DNA from: Arabidopsis thaliana
Taxonomy: Eukaryota > Streptophyta > Magnoliopsida > Brassicales > Brassicaceae
Reading direction: 5' to 3'
Length of the DNA stretch: 64,000 nt
NCBI RefSeq assembly: GCF_000001735.4
Contig: NC_003074.8
Coordinates: forward strand, 19,289,261 to 19,353,260
Part shown: positions 10,049 to 21,726 of the stretch, piece by piece
Numbering within the stretch: the stretch's first letter is position 1
Layout: every line of letters begins with the position of its first letter
The notes under the pieces: generated by a model
Databases searched by the model: none
What the model saw: the letters and a program-made list of their open reading frames with translations, nothing else
What the model was told of the DNA's origin: nothing
Program-made: the position numbers and the translations under genes

Positions 10049-11816
10049 ATGGGAGAACTACAAGACTGGTCGGTAACCACTTGTCTCCTCCTTTTATTGT
10101 TTCAAGCGTCACAAATCCATTGCACGAGCCAAACACATGTTTTAAACCGTCTTTTGTACCGCTCGAAGCGAGGGTTTGGTTCGTCGGTTGACACGAACCA
10201 TTTAAATGCCATCCGTCACTTAAGCGTGTCTTCACCCCAAAACACCAGCGGTGTTAACCAACAAGAGCAAAAGGAGAGAGATCTAATTGAGAATCTGCCC
10301 GGACAGCCTTCAGTTAGTTTTAGACAATATGGCGGTTATGTGACCGTGAATGAGTCAGCAGGTCGATCCTTGTACTATTATTTCGTGGAAGCCACCAAAA
10401 CCAAAAAGTCTTTACCCCTTGTTCTATGGCTAAACGGAGGTATGTATCTACCATCTAGTTCTACTTTTTTTTGTTTTTTCCTATTCGTTGAGAAATCATA
10501 CAAGTAACAAAATTGATGAATTTTGTCCACAAAACATAAACATTCATACACAATTATATATATATCTATTTTTAAAATATGCAGGACCTGGTTGTTCCTC
10601 CCTATATGGGGCATTTCAAGAGCTTGGTCCATTCCGCATATATGGCGACGGCAAAACACTCTATACCAATCCTTATTCATGGAACAACGGTACAAACCTT
10701 CTTCTTATGGAATCTTTCGTCTATCTTCTTTTTTTTGGATAGTACTATATTTATTATTAGAATCTCCCGCAAAATTTAAAAGTATTATTTACGTGTGGAT
10801 TCGCAGTGGCGAACATATTATTCTTAGAATCTCCAGTAGGAACGGGATTCTCGTACACGAACACAGAGTCGGATTTGGAGAATCCCGGGGACATGAAAGC
10901 AGCAGCTGATAAATACATCTTCTTGGTGAAATGGCTGGAGAGGTTTCCGGAATATAAAGGAAGAGAATTTTACATTGCTGGTGAGAGTTACGCCGGGCAC
11001 TATGTTCCACAACTCGCACAAACCATCCTTGTTCATAACAAGAACCAAAACTTCATCAACCTACGTGGCATTTTGATTGGTAACCCGACTCTGAACGACA
11101 TAGTCGAAACAACGGGTTCGTTTGATTATTTAGTAAGCCATGCTTTACTCTCACAAGATAGTCTCCTTAGCTACAAGGAAAACTGCGCAACTGACACTCC
11201 AAAAATGGAGGTGGATTGCATCGCATTGAGTATGAAAATCGACGACGACATAAAAAAAATGAACCTATACAACATATTGACTCCTACGTGCATAAACGCC
11301 ACGTTGACCCCGTTGACTAACCAATCCAAAGAATGCACCACTGTGCTGCAGTATGAACCGTGCGGAATGCAATACATAGCAGCTTACTTAAACCGGGAAG
11401 ACGTTCAGCGTTCCATGCACGTCACGAAATTGCCGCACACGTGGATGCTATGTAATGAAGCCACAGGATTCAATTGGAACCAGACGGATTATTCTGCATC
11501 GATGCTACCTATTCTCAAAGAGCTGATGAAACATGATCAACTTCGAGTCTGGGTGTACACTGGCGACACGGATACGGTGATTCCGTTGACAGTTACAATG
11601 CACGCTCTGAAGATGATGAATCTAACGGCTGTTACGGACTGGCTTCCGTGGTTTAGTGAAGGACAGGTGGGAGGTTTCACAGAGGAATACAAAGGCAATT
11701 TTAGATACGCCACAGTGATAGGAGCTGGTCATGAAGTTCCTCTTTACAAACCTAAGGCTGCTCTTACTCTTTTTAAACATTTTATCCGCAACTCTCCTCT
11801 CCCTCTTACCCCTTGA
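10049..11816 (+). CDS. SCPL39: Serine carboxypeptidase-like 39 (S10 family)
   Basis: Exons 10049-10439, 10585-10689 and 10807-11816 give 501 aa (At3g52020 as I recall). It shares both intron positions with SCPL36/37 but is clearly more diverged. It has a longer linker after the signal peptide (ending SQIHC), containing an SSPQNTSG stretch. Active-site motifs are canonical: [16 protein letters not shown] with Ser226, GDTD with Asp421 and GAGHEVP with His474. It is the only intact member of the cluster that keeps the family's Glu beside the nucleophile. The role is inferred as a secreted or vacuolar serine carboxypeptidase; the substrate is unknown. Confidence 0.95.
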
Positions 11817-12611
11817 TCATCTATACACTTTGTAACAACACCACAACACTCTTTTTTCTTTTTTCTTTTTCACATTCATGTAATTATTATATAGGTAAAT
11901 GTTAATTGTGATTTTCTTGGATAATCTGCAAAACTAACAGAAAAAAACGGATTTAAAATTTAAGTAACTAACCAAAAAAATTGCGTATTTTGTATATCAT
12001 AAATTTTTTGGATCGTTAAGTAGATCTTTCTACTTTCACATGCATGAACATAAGGTGCCAACAACAAGCTAGATATAACATTTTTTTACCGATTATTCCG
12101 ACATGGTGAAAATGGTGTTTCCCCTTATAAAATAGCCAAACTTTTTTGTTTATTTGGAGTAAGTTTATAACCACAAAGATGAATTTTATTTATTTATTTT
12201 CATGTTTGATTTGCGACGAATGTTAAAACATATAATTTAACACTAAAAATTTGTACTGAACTGCAATACATTACATATATAAACAATATTTTCTAAAAAT
12301 TGGCTCATTTATTGTAATTCTATTCAGTTCTAGAAAAGAACTCGTAGACTCAACGACTAGTAATTTTAATAAAATTACGTTAATTTCGTATTTTTTCTTT
12401 TTTCTTTTGTCATCAGATATTATTTAGGGCCAATCTTTTAGGAATCGCGTCATATTTCGTTAATTTCGTTCAATAGCGCAAAAAAAGGTTTCGATATCTA
12501 AATTATTGATACAGTTCAAATCATAATAAATTCGGAATTCAGGGTTTAATAAATTTCGGTTTACATAGATGAATAATCGGTTCAGTTGAGAGTCGTGTTT
12601 TGTTTAAAAAA
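11817..12611. other. SCPL39 3' flank and F-box gene promoter
   Basis: AT-rich DNA with no convincing coding frame, relic or RNA gene. It must hold the SCPL39 3'UTR and the promoter of the next gene, but I see no distinctive motif. Confidence 0.5.
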
Positions 12612-14967
12612 ATGGGGAGAACAGAGACCGGCGACGAATCGTCGGCGAGAAAGATGCGACGTAAAGTACCCACGTCGATCGAATCTCTAGACGCCGATAT
12701 ACTGTGCATCATCTTCTCTTTTCTTGATTTGTTCGACCTCGTTCATTGTACCGTCGTCTGCAATTCCTGGTACTCCCTTCAATCCAAATCCCTAGCTTCT
12801 TTTTTCTCATGGTTGCGAATCCCGTGTTGACCTTATTCGAACTTTTTTCTTATTGAGGAATGCTGTTATCAAAAGGCTGAAGCTGCTACAAGCTTCTTGC
12901 CGGAAGATGCACCATCTCGGTTCCGACTCTCCCAGTAGCTCCACGTCACTTGATCGTCCAGCTGAGATAGATGTGGAGGATTTTGCGATGAAGCATCACA
13001 AGATGGCATTGTTAAGGGGTCGAATCGAAATTGAGCGATGGGAAGCTCATTCTCACCGGTGAGGCAATTTTTCCATTGGGATTGTTTTTCAATGTTCCAG
13101 AGATTTTGTTTACTCTTGCCATGTTTCTAATGTTCTCTATGTCAGGGTTTCTCAGTGTCGAATGAAGAAAGGTTTGCTTCTTACTGGTGTCGGTGATAAG
13201 GTTAGGATTTTTTTTAGTATACAATTCGATTAGGTATTGTATGTGTTATCTAAGTAGCACTGGCTAAGTTAATCTGACTACTTTGATCAGGTTATGCGCC
13301 TCTGGTCATTAAAAAGCTACAAATGCATGGAAGAATACTCCCTTCCTGATGCTTCTTCCTTGATTGACTTCGATTTTGATGAGAGTAAGGTAAACCTTCT
13401 CTAAAGGTCATGGATATTACTTAAACTGGGAATGAGCTAAAAATGGATTTAATGATCAATGATGATACAGAAACCTCAGTCAAGTCACTGACATGAATTT
13501 CTGAAACCACCAGTATAGCAGTATAATCTGTTTCCATGTCACAGTTTGCCTCACCTGTTGTAGCTGAATATTTCCTTTTGGCTAAATCTTGCTATTTTCT
13601 ATAGAAATTGGAAGTTGTATCTCTAGCATGGGAGTATTTTGATTCTGTTGTTGTTGTTGTTGTTGAGATTGTTGGCTTGGTTGGTACCCGCATTAGCATA
13701 TGGAGGAGAAATGGACAAAGAAGCATTTTTCCATCTCGTGCAGGCACCTTTCCTAAAGGCCTTTGTATGCGGTATGTCAGAAGATACTCTCCTGATATCA
13801 AGTTCCTGAGAACCTATCTGTTTCTATAGAAAGATCAACTGATATTCCATGTTACTGACAAAAGTCGGTGTGATACTTCAACATGGCTACCTAGCCCCTC
13901 TGCCCCTGTAAGGTTGTTGGCTTCTCTATCCACACTGATAAGTTGTATGTTTTCTTTTTCAACCAGTTACATTGACCCAGAAGCTGTAGTTGGATGCGAG
14001 GATGGAACAGCTCGTGTATTTGATATGTACAGTAAGACATGTTCACAGATCATTAGGTAAGCTATGTATTATGTGTCTGTTGTGTTATGGAACAACACAG
14101 TGAAACTGGAAAAGAACGGTTTTTCATTATCAAAATTGTTTACAATTTCTTTTGAGAAAGCTAAATCACAATTTTCCTATCAGATTGGTTAATAACTATG
14201 TATGTAATTGCAGGACTCAGGGTGGGCCAATAACATGCTTATCTCTAAGCGATAATCAACTATTTCTTAGTGGGTCGTCACTCGGGAGAGTAACAGTATC
14301 TGACCCTTTGATGGATCAACCAGTGGCCACTCTTAAATCCACGATAACTGCAGGAGGTAAACTCAAACTCAATGTCAGATTGCATCTCCAGTGACATTTC
14401 TTAAAGCAACCTCCATTCTCTACAGGTATACAGACAATCTGTTTTAACCAAGGCACTAATCTCGCCTTCATTGGAACAACTGGTGGATATGTTTCATGCT
14501 GGGACCTCAGGTATGTTAAAATAGTCGTCTAAGGTTTTTTTCAAAGATGCAAGTTTTAATTCACTATCTTAAGACGTTATAACCAACTATTATCTAACAG
14601 GAAAATGGATAGATTGTGGGAAAAACGAGTGAGTCCTAATGTCGTGTACTCAATACAACAGCTAAGGAATGACACATCGGTTATGGTAGCTGGTGGAATA
14701 GACGGTGTGCTGCGTATGATTGATCAGAAGAGTGGAAGGGTTTTATCTAGAGTTATAATGGACGATAAATTCTCCACAACATCAACAAGGAACAACCAAG
14801 TGGTGATAGAGAAAAGAAGAGGAAAAAGAGTTTCTCAAGACATGGAGATTGATAAAATCGAAAGGAAAGTTCGGCCTCAAATCAGTTGCATAGCAATGGG
14901 GATGAAGAAGATGGTAACGGCTCACAATGGTAAATGCATAAGTGTATGGAAGTTCAATCTCTCGTAA
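12612..14967 (+). CDS. F-box protein with WD40 repeats
   Basis: Nine exons: 12612-12769, 12858-13058, 13146-13200, 13291-13389, 13605-13771, 13967-14056, 14214-14356, 14426-14510 and 14601-14967. All have GT-AG junctions and give 454 aa (At3g52030 as I recall). An F-box spans about residues 18-60 (LDADILCIIFSFLDL, then VCNSWNAVI) and would bind ASK1/SKP1. The rest reads as degenerate WD40 blades with RLWSLKSY, GTRISIWRRNG, GTARVFDMY and CISVWKFN closing strands, a likely substrate platform of an SCF ubiquitin ligase. Target unknown. The first ATG after an in-frame stop is at 12612. Exon 5 encodes six consecutive valines from a GTT repeat. Confidence 0.93.
13647..13664 (+). repeat. Coding (GTT)6 microsatellite
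   Basis: Six GTT codons in exon 5 of the F-box/WD40 gene encode a run of six valines between DS and EIVG, within a WD40 strand. Slippage would lengthen or shorten the protein by single valines without a frameshift. Confidence 0.9.
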
Positions 14968-15107
14968 AGTAACAATAAACTTGTTTGTAAGTGACGAAAT
15001 TGGTAACAATAGCATTATAAATGATTGATTTAAAGACAAAACCGATTGGATTGTGTAAGAGCTACAAAAGTTGAAACACTGGAAACAAAAAAAGAAGGGT
15101 TTGTTGT

Positions 15108-15542
15108 CTATTTGGCGGATTTCTTGGATGGCTCAGGTTGAGATTCAGCTTTGATGATATTGAGTTGACCACCTTCTTTACAAGCTGCATTAGTTGCTTT
15201 CACTTCATTGCAATGGTTTATGAATTTCGTAAGCTCCTGCTCCACACAACACCAACCAATAACTCACAATTAAAGATCCAATCGATTCAGAATTTAGGGA
15301 GATTGAAGAATATAGAAATTACCCGATCAGTGTCCATCTCTTTCGTCATCTTTGTTGGTTTCACATTTCTCTTCCCTGGAACAAGAAGATGATAAAATCT
15401 GAGAAATCAAAATCGAAAGGGATTTGTGTGAAGTAAAAAAAAAGTGAATACCTTTGCGAGTTTGAATGGATTTGCCATGGCGATTAGGAGCAATAGTCTT
15501 CCTCTTCTGTTGGCCCTTGAACTGATTGCTCTTCTGCGTCAT
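15108..15542 (-). CDS. Small basic conserved protein, 90 aa
   Basis: Three exons on the minus strand (15542-15452, 15375-15323, 15236-15108) give 90 aa. The N-terminus (MTQKSNQFKGQQKRK, then NRHGKSIQTRKGKR) is rich in Lys, Arg and Gln. The C-terminus (TKFINHCNEVKA, then GGQLNIIKAE) is more balanced and ends in KKSAK. I recognise it as the At3g52040-type conserved protein of unknown function. The basic N-terminus suggests a nucleolar or RNA-binding role, which is only inference. It is divergent from the exonuclease gene and shares a short promoter with GGCCCA-type elements. Confidence 0.88.
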
Positions 15543-15640
15543 CTTTGGATCGTCGTTTCTAGCTAGGGTTTTCTCTTCTGTCGAAGGGTTTTTGTTGTAA
15601 TAGAAGAAGAAGAAGAACAACAATCAAAAGCCTATATAAT

Positions 15641-15688
15641 GGGCTCTTAAGGCCTTTATTTATATGGGCTGATTAATTATTGGGCCCA
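15641..15688. promoter_or_regulatory. Cluster of TGGGCC/GGCCT elements in a bidirectional promoter
   Basis: GGGCT (15641), AGGCCT (about 15650), TGGGCT (15665-15670) and the palindrome TGGGCCCA (15681-15688) lie between two divergent genes whose start codons are about 355 bases apart. Such site II/UP1-like elements bind TCP factors and are common in plant genes for growth, ribosomes and organelle functions. Confidence 0.65.
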
Positions 15689-15898
15689 ATTTGGAGTTTT
15701 CTAAATTCAACTCTGCTAAATTTTTGGGAGGCAGAAGATTTTGTTCCGAGGAAGACACGGATACGCAGAAAGCGGTAAAATCCTCCTTCTTCGTCGTCCT
15801 TGTAAAAACCCTTTCTCATTTTTGGAAGGTTCTTTCAAAATCCTTTCTTCGATTGCTTTCGGATTCTCGCTCGCTTCTTCGATTTTTGGTTTTGATTC

Positions 15899-18800
15899 AT
15901 GGTGAATGTGTTTCCTCCGCTAAGGTTAAACGCTCTTCTTCTTCATGACAGTACTTTCAGTGACGTCATGACGCTGCATCTGTATCATCACTCCCGTTTT
16001 CTATGGAGGAATCTCTGTTTTCCTCGGAGTGTTGGAAACTTGTGTAATCGGAACTGTTCTCTCATCTCTCCTTCCCTTGCACGCTCTGCGAAGGTGATAC
16101 TTGTACTTGTATCGTTCAATTCTGAGCTATTTAGATGTGGTTTTTACTCTTGTTATGTAGTCTACATCTGAATCATGGCTCTGATTAGTTTGATATACAG
16201 ATTTTCTGAATCAATTGAATGTTTCTTTCGCGACATTTCTGTTTACTATAAACTCAAAATTGATCTCTGAAGGATACTTATTATTTCGTTCTAATGTTGA
16301 TATAAACATTTGTGGTACACAGTACTATTGCAGTTCCGTAGCTGTTTCTGAATTCTCAAATGAAGCAGCTAGTGGCAGCACATTGACTTCTATAAGTGAA
16401 GATGTTACGCCACAGTCGATAAAATATCCTTTCAAGTCAGAAGAAAGAGTAGCTAGTACTGCTGCTTCTTCAAATGGCAGAGTGATGCTTATTGATGGGA
16501 CATCGATTATATACAGGGCTTATTATAAGCTTTTAGGTAATTCTGCTACTCATGTGTACATCAAATGTTAATTTTTTTTCCTCCCGATCTCACACTTATT
16601 GACATTTGATTGGGCATGTGCAGCAAGGTTGAATCATGGTCATCTGGCTCATGCTGATGGAAATGCGGACTGGGTTTTAACAATATTTTCATCTCTTTCT
16701 CTTGTAAGTGATATCTTGAGTATTGTTCTCCAGATGTTCATTTTTACTGTACTTAAATCTGATGGTTGAGAAAAGCTTCTTGTAGCATTAACGATGGCTG
16801 ACCAAGTAATCATGGTTGCGTATAATTATGTTTCCTTAAGGCTAAAGTTTATCTTTCTTGTTATAACTTTCGCATTCGACTTCTTACCTTGTTTCATTGT
16901 GTTCTCATTTTCAGCTGATTGATGTTTTGAAATTTCTCCCATCCCATGTGGCGGTAAATTCCATTATCCATTTAACATCGCATTTCTTTATATCTGTGAT
17001 GATCGAATGAAGTTCTTGTAGTTTTCTTAATGTTGGATAGCCCCTACTGACTTAATTAACTGTGTCCATGCAGGTGGTGTTCGACCATGATGGTGAGTCC
17101 TAATGTAATAGTCTTCTATAATTGGTTAAATTCATGGACGTCTATCTACTTCATGTGGTGATGTAGGAAGAATTCAGGTTTTTGGGGACTTTTAGTGTCT
17201 ATAGTTAACCACTTTGAGTGTGCCTCTCAGATGATTTAAACTAATTCATTGATATAAGCCCTTATTTCAAACTCTATAGTTATGGCCTCTATACTTCCTG
17301 ATTTTAATTACTCAAGTATGTGTATGATTTCCCCTTATCAATTGATGCTAATTGCTCCTCTAGTCATCTATAATTTTGATTTTCATCATCCTCTTTCAGA
17401 TGAATAGATAAATAATTGTCTTCAGCTTGTTGAATGTTGTTGCCCGAAAACTTAGATTATGTTGAGTGTTGATGTTTTCAACTTCATTTGTATCATAGTG
17501 AATGGATAAAAGTTTCAGATTTCAACTTCTGGCCACTACTGAGAACATTTATTCGATAGGCCTAAGAGTAAGCAGGTGGAGATCTAGATGGTGATATATT
17601 GACCAAAATTGATTACTTAATCTTGATAATCATTACTGTACTATTTATGGAATATTCCACTAAGTTATCTAGAAAAGCTTCTAGTAATGCATAATAGTGG
17701 TAATCTGACAAATATCATGTAGTAATCATGGTTATGTCATATGTGAGGCAAGAAGATTAAATGCTTTCTGGACCTATACGTCTCTAGTTACTCTTTTTTA
17801 ACAAAATAGAGCCTTTTTCAGGAGTTCCTTATGGCACTACTTCTAATTCATCTACAGGTTATCGTTCTGCAAAAGGTAAGCTCCATGTCCTTAGTCAAAC
17901 TAAAGTAATTTAATTGACAGTATAAGAAGTGGTCATTTTTGCATGAGAGTTTAGTTAGTATGCTGACTCGATGGTGATGTATGTAATATCATCGCCGATG
18001 ATCTCCAATTGCTATACAAGCCTTCAGTATATTGCTTCTAAATATATAAACTTGCAGTTTGAACTGATTTTCTGCTGTGTGCCTAGGAGAAATTATTCCG
18101 GAAATTATGGCTTACTTGCCAAGGATGATATTTGAAGTGAAATGCCAACTTTGTCTTCCTTTGGGTGTTTTGCTTGCCGCTTTTGGGCAGTCATAAACTT
18201 TGGTGTAGATAACAGAGGGTCGGTCATATGCGCTTCCATGGCGGTCTTTGGCTATTTGTAAAATAAACTTAGGTCATATCCAATGATGAACGTAGGTCCA
18301 GTATGCTTGATGTCTTTTGTTGTTTCCGTTCTGTACATACTGACATAGATATGCATATCCAATACTCTCTTCTTTCTACGTGATGGGTTCACTTGGCTGC
18401 TCAAACTGTAAATTTTAGGCTTTTTGGCACTCTAAACCTCGACATGATTCTCCCTTGTCTTTGCGCAGAGTGTGAAGGATTATTTTTATGCATCAGTATC
18501 AAACCTATCTTTGTTCATGTTTAAATTTTTACAGGCATGAACTTCCGTCATACTCTCTACCCAGCATATAAAAGTAATCGTCCTCCCACACCTGATACCA
18601 TAGTACAAGGACTTCAATATCTCAAAGCGTCCATCAAGGCAATGTCTATAAAAGTTATAGAGGTAAATCATGCACATGATTGCCATATTTCCTTTCATTG
18701 TGATGATTTCTCACTAATGGGCAGACATTCCATGAAGACAGGTGCCAGGTGTAGAAGCTGATGATGTTATTGGAACACTGGCTATGCGAAGCATTAGTGC

Positions 18801-20138
18801 CGGTTTCAAAGTACTCATTTTCAGCTATTCGAGAAGTGTTCACTACTTATTGAATGCTCAGGGTCTGTTCAATTTGTCCTTTTCCTAGAAGTGGACTGAT
18901 CATTTGTTTGTTACCCCTTTACAGGTCCGAGTTGTCTCTCCAGACAAAGACTTCTTTCAGATTCTTTCTCCCTCGTTGCGTCTTCTTCGACTAACACCAC
19001 GCGGATCAGAGTATGAAATTCATGTTAGATGGATAATTGCCTCATTGTAGAATTTTGCGTATTATGAAACCATAGTTGCTCTTTGTATCCTGTATGTTTT
19101 TTCCACTCAGTTGTGTCAAGGCTACTGCTTCTTGTGGCAGGATGGCTTCTTTTGGAATGGAAGATTTTGCTAAAAAGTTTGGAAATTTGGAACCAGCACA
19201 ATTTGTTGATATCATCGCCCTTGCTGGAGACAAGTCTGATAATATTCCAGGTTAAGCCCACTTCCTCTACCCCTCACGAAATTGTTAATTTCTGGGGATA
19301 TTCCTTTCATAGCCGCATTTTGTGTATCACAGAAAAGTTGAGCAAAAGTGCACAATCTACATACAAACGTTTAGCCAAAGTGCACACAGGAAAGGGCTAA
19401 AGTGATCTAATGATGTTTGTGTGATGCAGGAGTTGATGGTATTGGGAATGTGCACGCAGTGGAACTGATATCTAGATTTGGTATTCACTGAGTCATGCTA
19501 TATTCTTTGATTTCATTGATTTGCGCCCCATGTTTCCTATTACTCACTTTTATTGCATTATCAGGCACGTTGGAGAATCTGTTGCAGTCTGTGGATGAGA
19601 TCAAAGAAGGAAAAATAAAGGAGGTGAGTGAACAAGTGTTGCAGAGGTTAGGCAAGCTAGTGCTTCTGTGATATGCAAGGCCTAATATTATAATCTTCCT
19701 TGTCTTTGCAACAGTCTCTAATAGCTAGTGCGGATCAAGCCATTCTTAGCAAGAAATTGGTAGGTTTTCCTGTTTTTCTTTCATACTTTCATTCATTTAT
19801 TCAGTTGTTAAGTTCACAAGGTAGGGATGATGAATTGTGTTAATGGCAGGCACTGTTACGGTCTGATCTCCCAGATTACATAGTACCGTTCGACACGAAA
19901 GATCTTACTTTTAAGAAACCAGAGGTTTGTATTTGTATGACGATATACATCTACTACAATAGACTAACTGAAAACAGAAAGATTAGTAACAGAGGATAAT
20001 TTGTGAAATGTACAGGACAATGGTGAGAAATTGAGTAGCCTGTTAATCGCGATTGCGGATTACGCAGAAGGATTTTCAGCTGATCCAGTCATCAGAAGAG
20101 CTTTCAGGTTGTGGGAAAAACTGGAAGCAGTGCCATGA
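15899..20138 (+). CDS. Organellar-type 5'-3' exonuclease (Pol I exonuclease domain)
   Basis: Fifteen exons: 15899-16093, 16323-16536, 16624-16703, 16915-16953, 17074-17092, 17822-17875, 18535-18662, 18742-18810, 18925-19010, 19141-19250, 19430-19480, 19565-19623, 19715-19759, 19850-19924 and 20016-20138. They give 448 aa, or 425 aa from the in-frame ATG at 15968. It corresponds to At3g52050. It has the PIN/5'-nuclease metal motifs MLIDGTSIIYRAYY, VVFDHDG, GVEADDVIGTLA, VVSPDKDFFQIL and LAGDKSDNIPGVDGIG (helix-hairpin DNA-binding loop). This matches the exonuclease half of bacterial DNA polymerase I without the polymerase. The N-terminus is rich in Ser, Arg and Leu, consistent with an organelle presequence. 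Likely role: RNA-primer or flap removal in plastid or mitochondrial DNA replication. Exon 5 is only 19 bases and exon 6 is a 54-base cassette. Confidence 0.93.
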
Positions 20139-20855
20139 TGATATTTTATGCATCTTTTTTCTTACTCGTTTCTTTGTATTGGGTACATAAAATAGAGTAA
20201 GTTCAAGCCAAGCTTAGAAAGTTCTCCCACAAAACATTAAAGCGATACTTTCACAATCCTTTTGTAAAGCATGCTTTATTGTAACTATGGAGAATGATGA
20301 AGTTGATGCTAATTTAGAATGCTCCTCCATGGGAGGTTCCATTACATAAAACACAAGGGAGATGATAACTTCAAGCTAGCCTCTTCTGAACACATCTAAA
20401 ATGCTGTCTGAAACTCTGTTCACTTTGCTAAAACAAGAATCTCTTCTGTCTTTTAGTTGAATAGGTAAACTAACGTTAATATCATTTACTATTATTAGTA
20501 TCCGCTAAATTGATTATAAAAAAAGGTCAAGTTAATGCCTCATGGAGACATATGATGATGATGATCAAAGTAAATTATAAACTAAGAAGAAAATATTCGT
20601 CTCTATTGAATTAATTATGTACATTAGTGACAATAAGAACTAAAAATATTCTAAACAAATTAACAATGAAAGAAAAGAGACAAGGTACTAAACTAGTACG
20701 TAAATTAGTAGACAAACTCCTTCATTGGATCTCAAACCAAATCGAAAACCAAGGACCAAGGTAGCATTATGCTTTTGATGATGGGGTCTGAAAGTGTGTT
20801 ACCACTTACCACCTTGTGACAACTTTGGAACACTGAGTATTGGTGAAACCACTAC
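20139..20855. other. Exonuclease gene 3' region and spacer
   Basis: Holds the exonuclease 3'UTR, then AT-rich DNA. I see no coding frame or repeat before the phytocyanin fragment. Confidence 0.5.
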
Positions 20856-21114
20856 TCAAAGCTTAAGCCCGTTCGCACAGTGACCCGGCTTTGAGCTTAT
20901 GAAATAATGGACTCCGGGGTTTGGTGAGCCTGACGAGATCGAGGCCTGTCTTGTGCACGGCTACTGGAGAAGTGGGGTCGCAATATCTGAATTCACGATG
21001 ACCGCTGATTTCTAAGACATCGACGTTGTCTTCGATGTTGTATTCTAAAACAAGATTGTCTCCCACTTTAAACTGTTTCTCCACGCTCCAATAGATAAAA
21101 TCACAAAAGCACAA
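20856..21114 (-). pseudogene. Phytocyanin (early nodulin-like) exon with frameshift
   Basis: The minus strand encodes most of a plastocyanin-like domain: WSVEKQFKVGDNL, YCDPTSP, KTGLDLVRLTKP. The open frame then continues as nonsense. Dropping one C from a CCCC run (GGGG at 20916-20919 on the + strand) restores PGVHYFISSKPGHC then GLKL and a TGA at 20856-20858, the normal end of the domain. This is one clean single-base frameshift. The first exon, with signal peptide and N-terminal strand, is not found upstream. Even without the shift, the copper ligands are mostly missing: Asn for the first His, Ser for the ligand Cys, Leu for Met. This places it near the non-copper early nodulin-like (ENODL) group. 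Probably a 5'-truncated pseudogene. Confidence 0.8.
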
Positions 21115-21726
21115 TCTGACCGACAGTATAACAATAAGCCATCTAGTTCACAATCAATGGGCTGGACTAGATGATTCATTAATTAAAAGAACGTCATATG
21201 ACCATAACTTGGTGCATTTTCACCATTGTTTTGTTACTTTGCAATTAGTAATTCATCAAAGTAAAAACACTTGAAATAACAAAGATCTTTTCATTCACAC
21301 TTTTTTCGAAACAAAAGAGAGGGAACAACACTTTTGCCATTCCCTCTCTCTCCCGTGGAAAGGAGCTGAATTACAAAAGAAAAGCCGATTTGGCTTTATC
21401 TTAATGATGATGCTCTCACTTTGCCTTTGGGGGCTCTCTATTTACATTCTTTTTTACATCCATTTTCCCATATCTCTACCTTCCCTAGAGACACACAAAA
21501 GCTTAAAAAACACAGCAATTTTCACACACACACACAGAAGTTCATCTTTATTTAGCCACTCTTCTTCGAGCGCCAACACAAGCTTCTTCCTAAACCTTCC
21601 TTATGATGATATCTGAAACCTGAACACAATAACAAGAAGATAAGCAAATTGAAACTAAACTCTCAAACTGTATTCATATTTACACATTGAGATTTCAGTG
21701 TTATACCTAATTTACTTTCACCGAAT
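21115..21726. other. GNTL 3' flank
   Basis: Downstream of the minus-strand GNTL gene, so it contains its 3'UTR. CT-rich and A-rich stretches only. I looked for the missing first exon of the phytocyanin fragment on the minus strand and found no signal peptide. Confidence 0.45.

Noticed and set aside
21404-21616. Plus-strand frame rich in Ser, His and Leu below GNTL
   Set aside because: Lies in the GNTL 3' flank; composition is that of CT-rich UTR read in frame.
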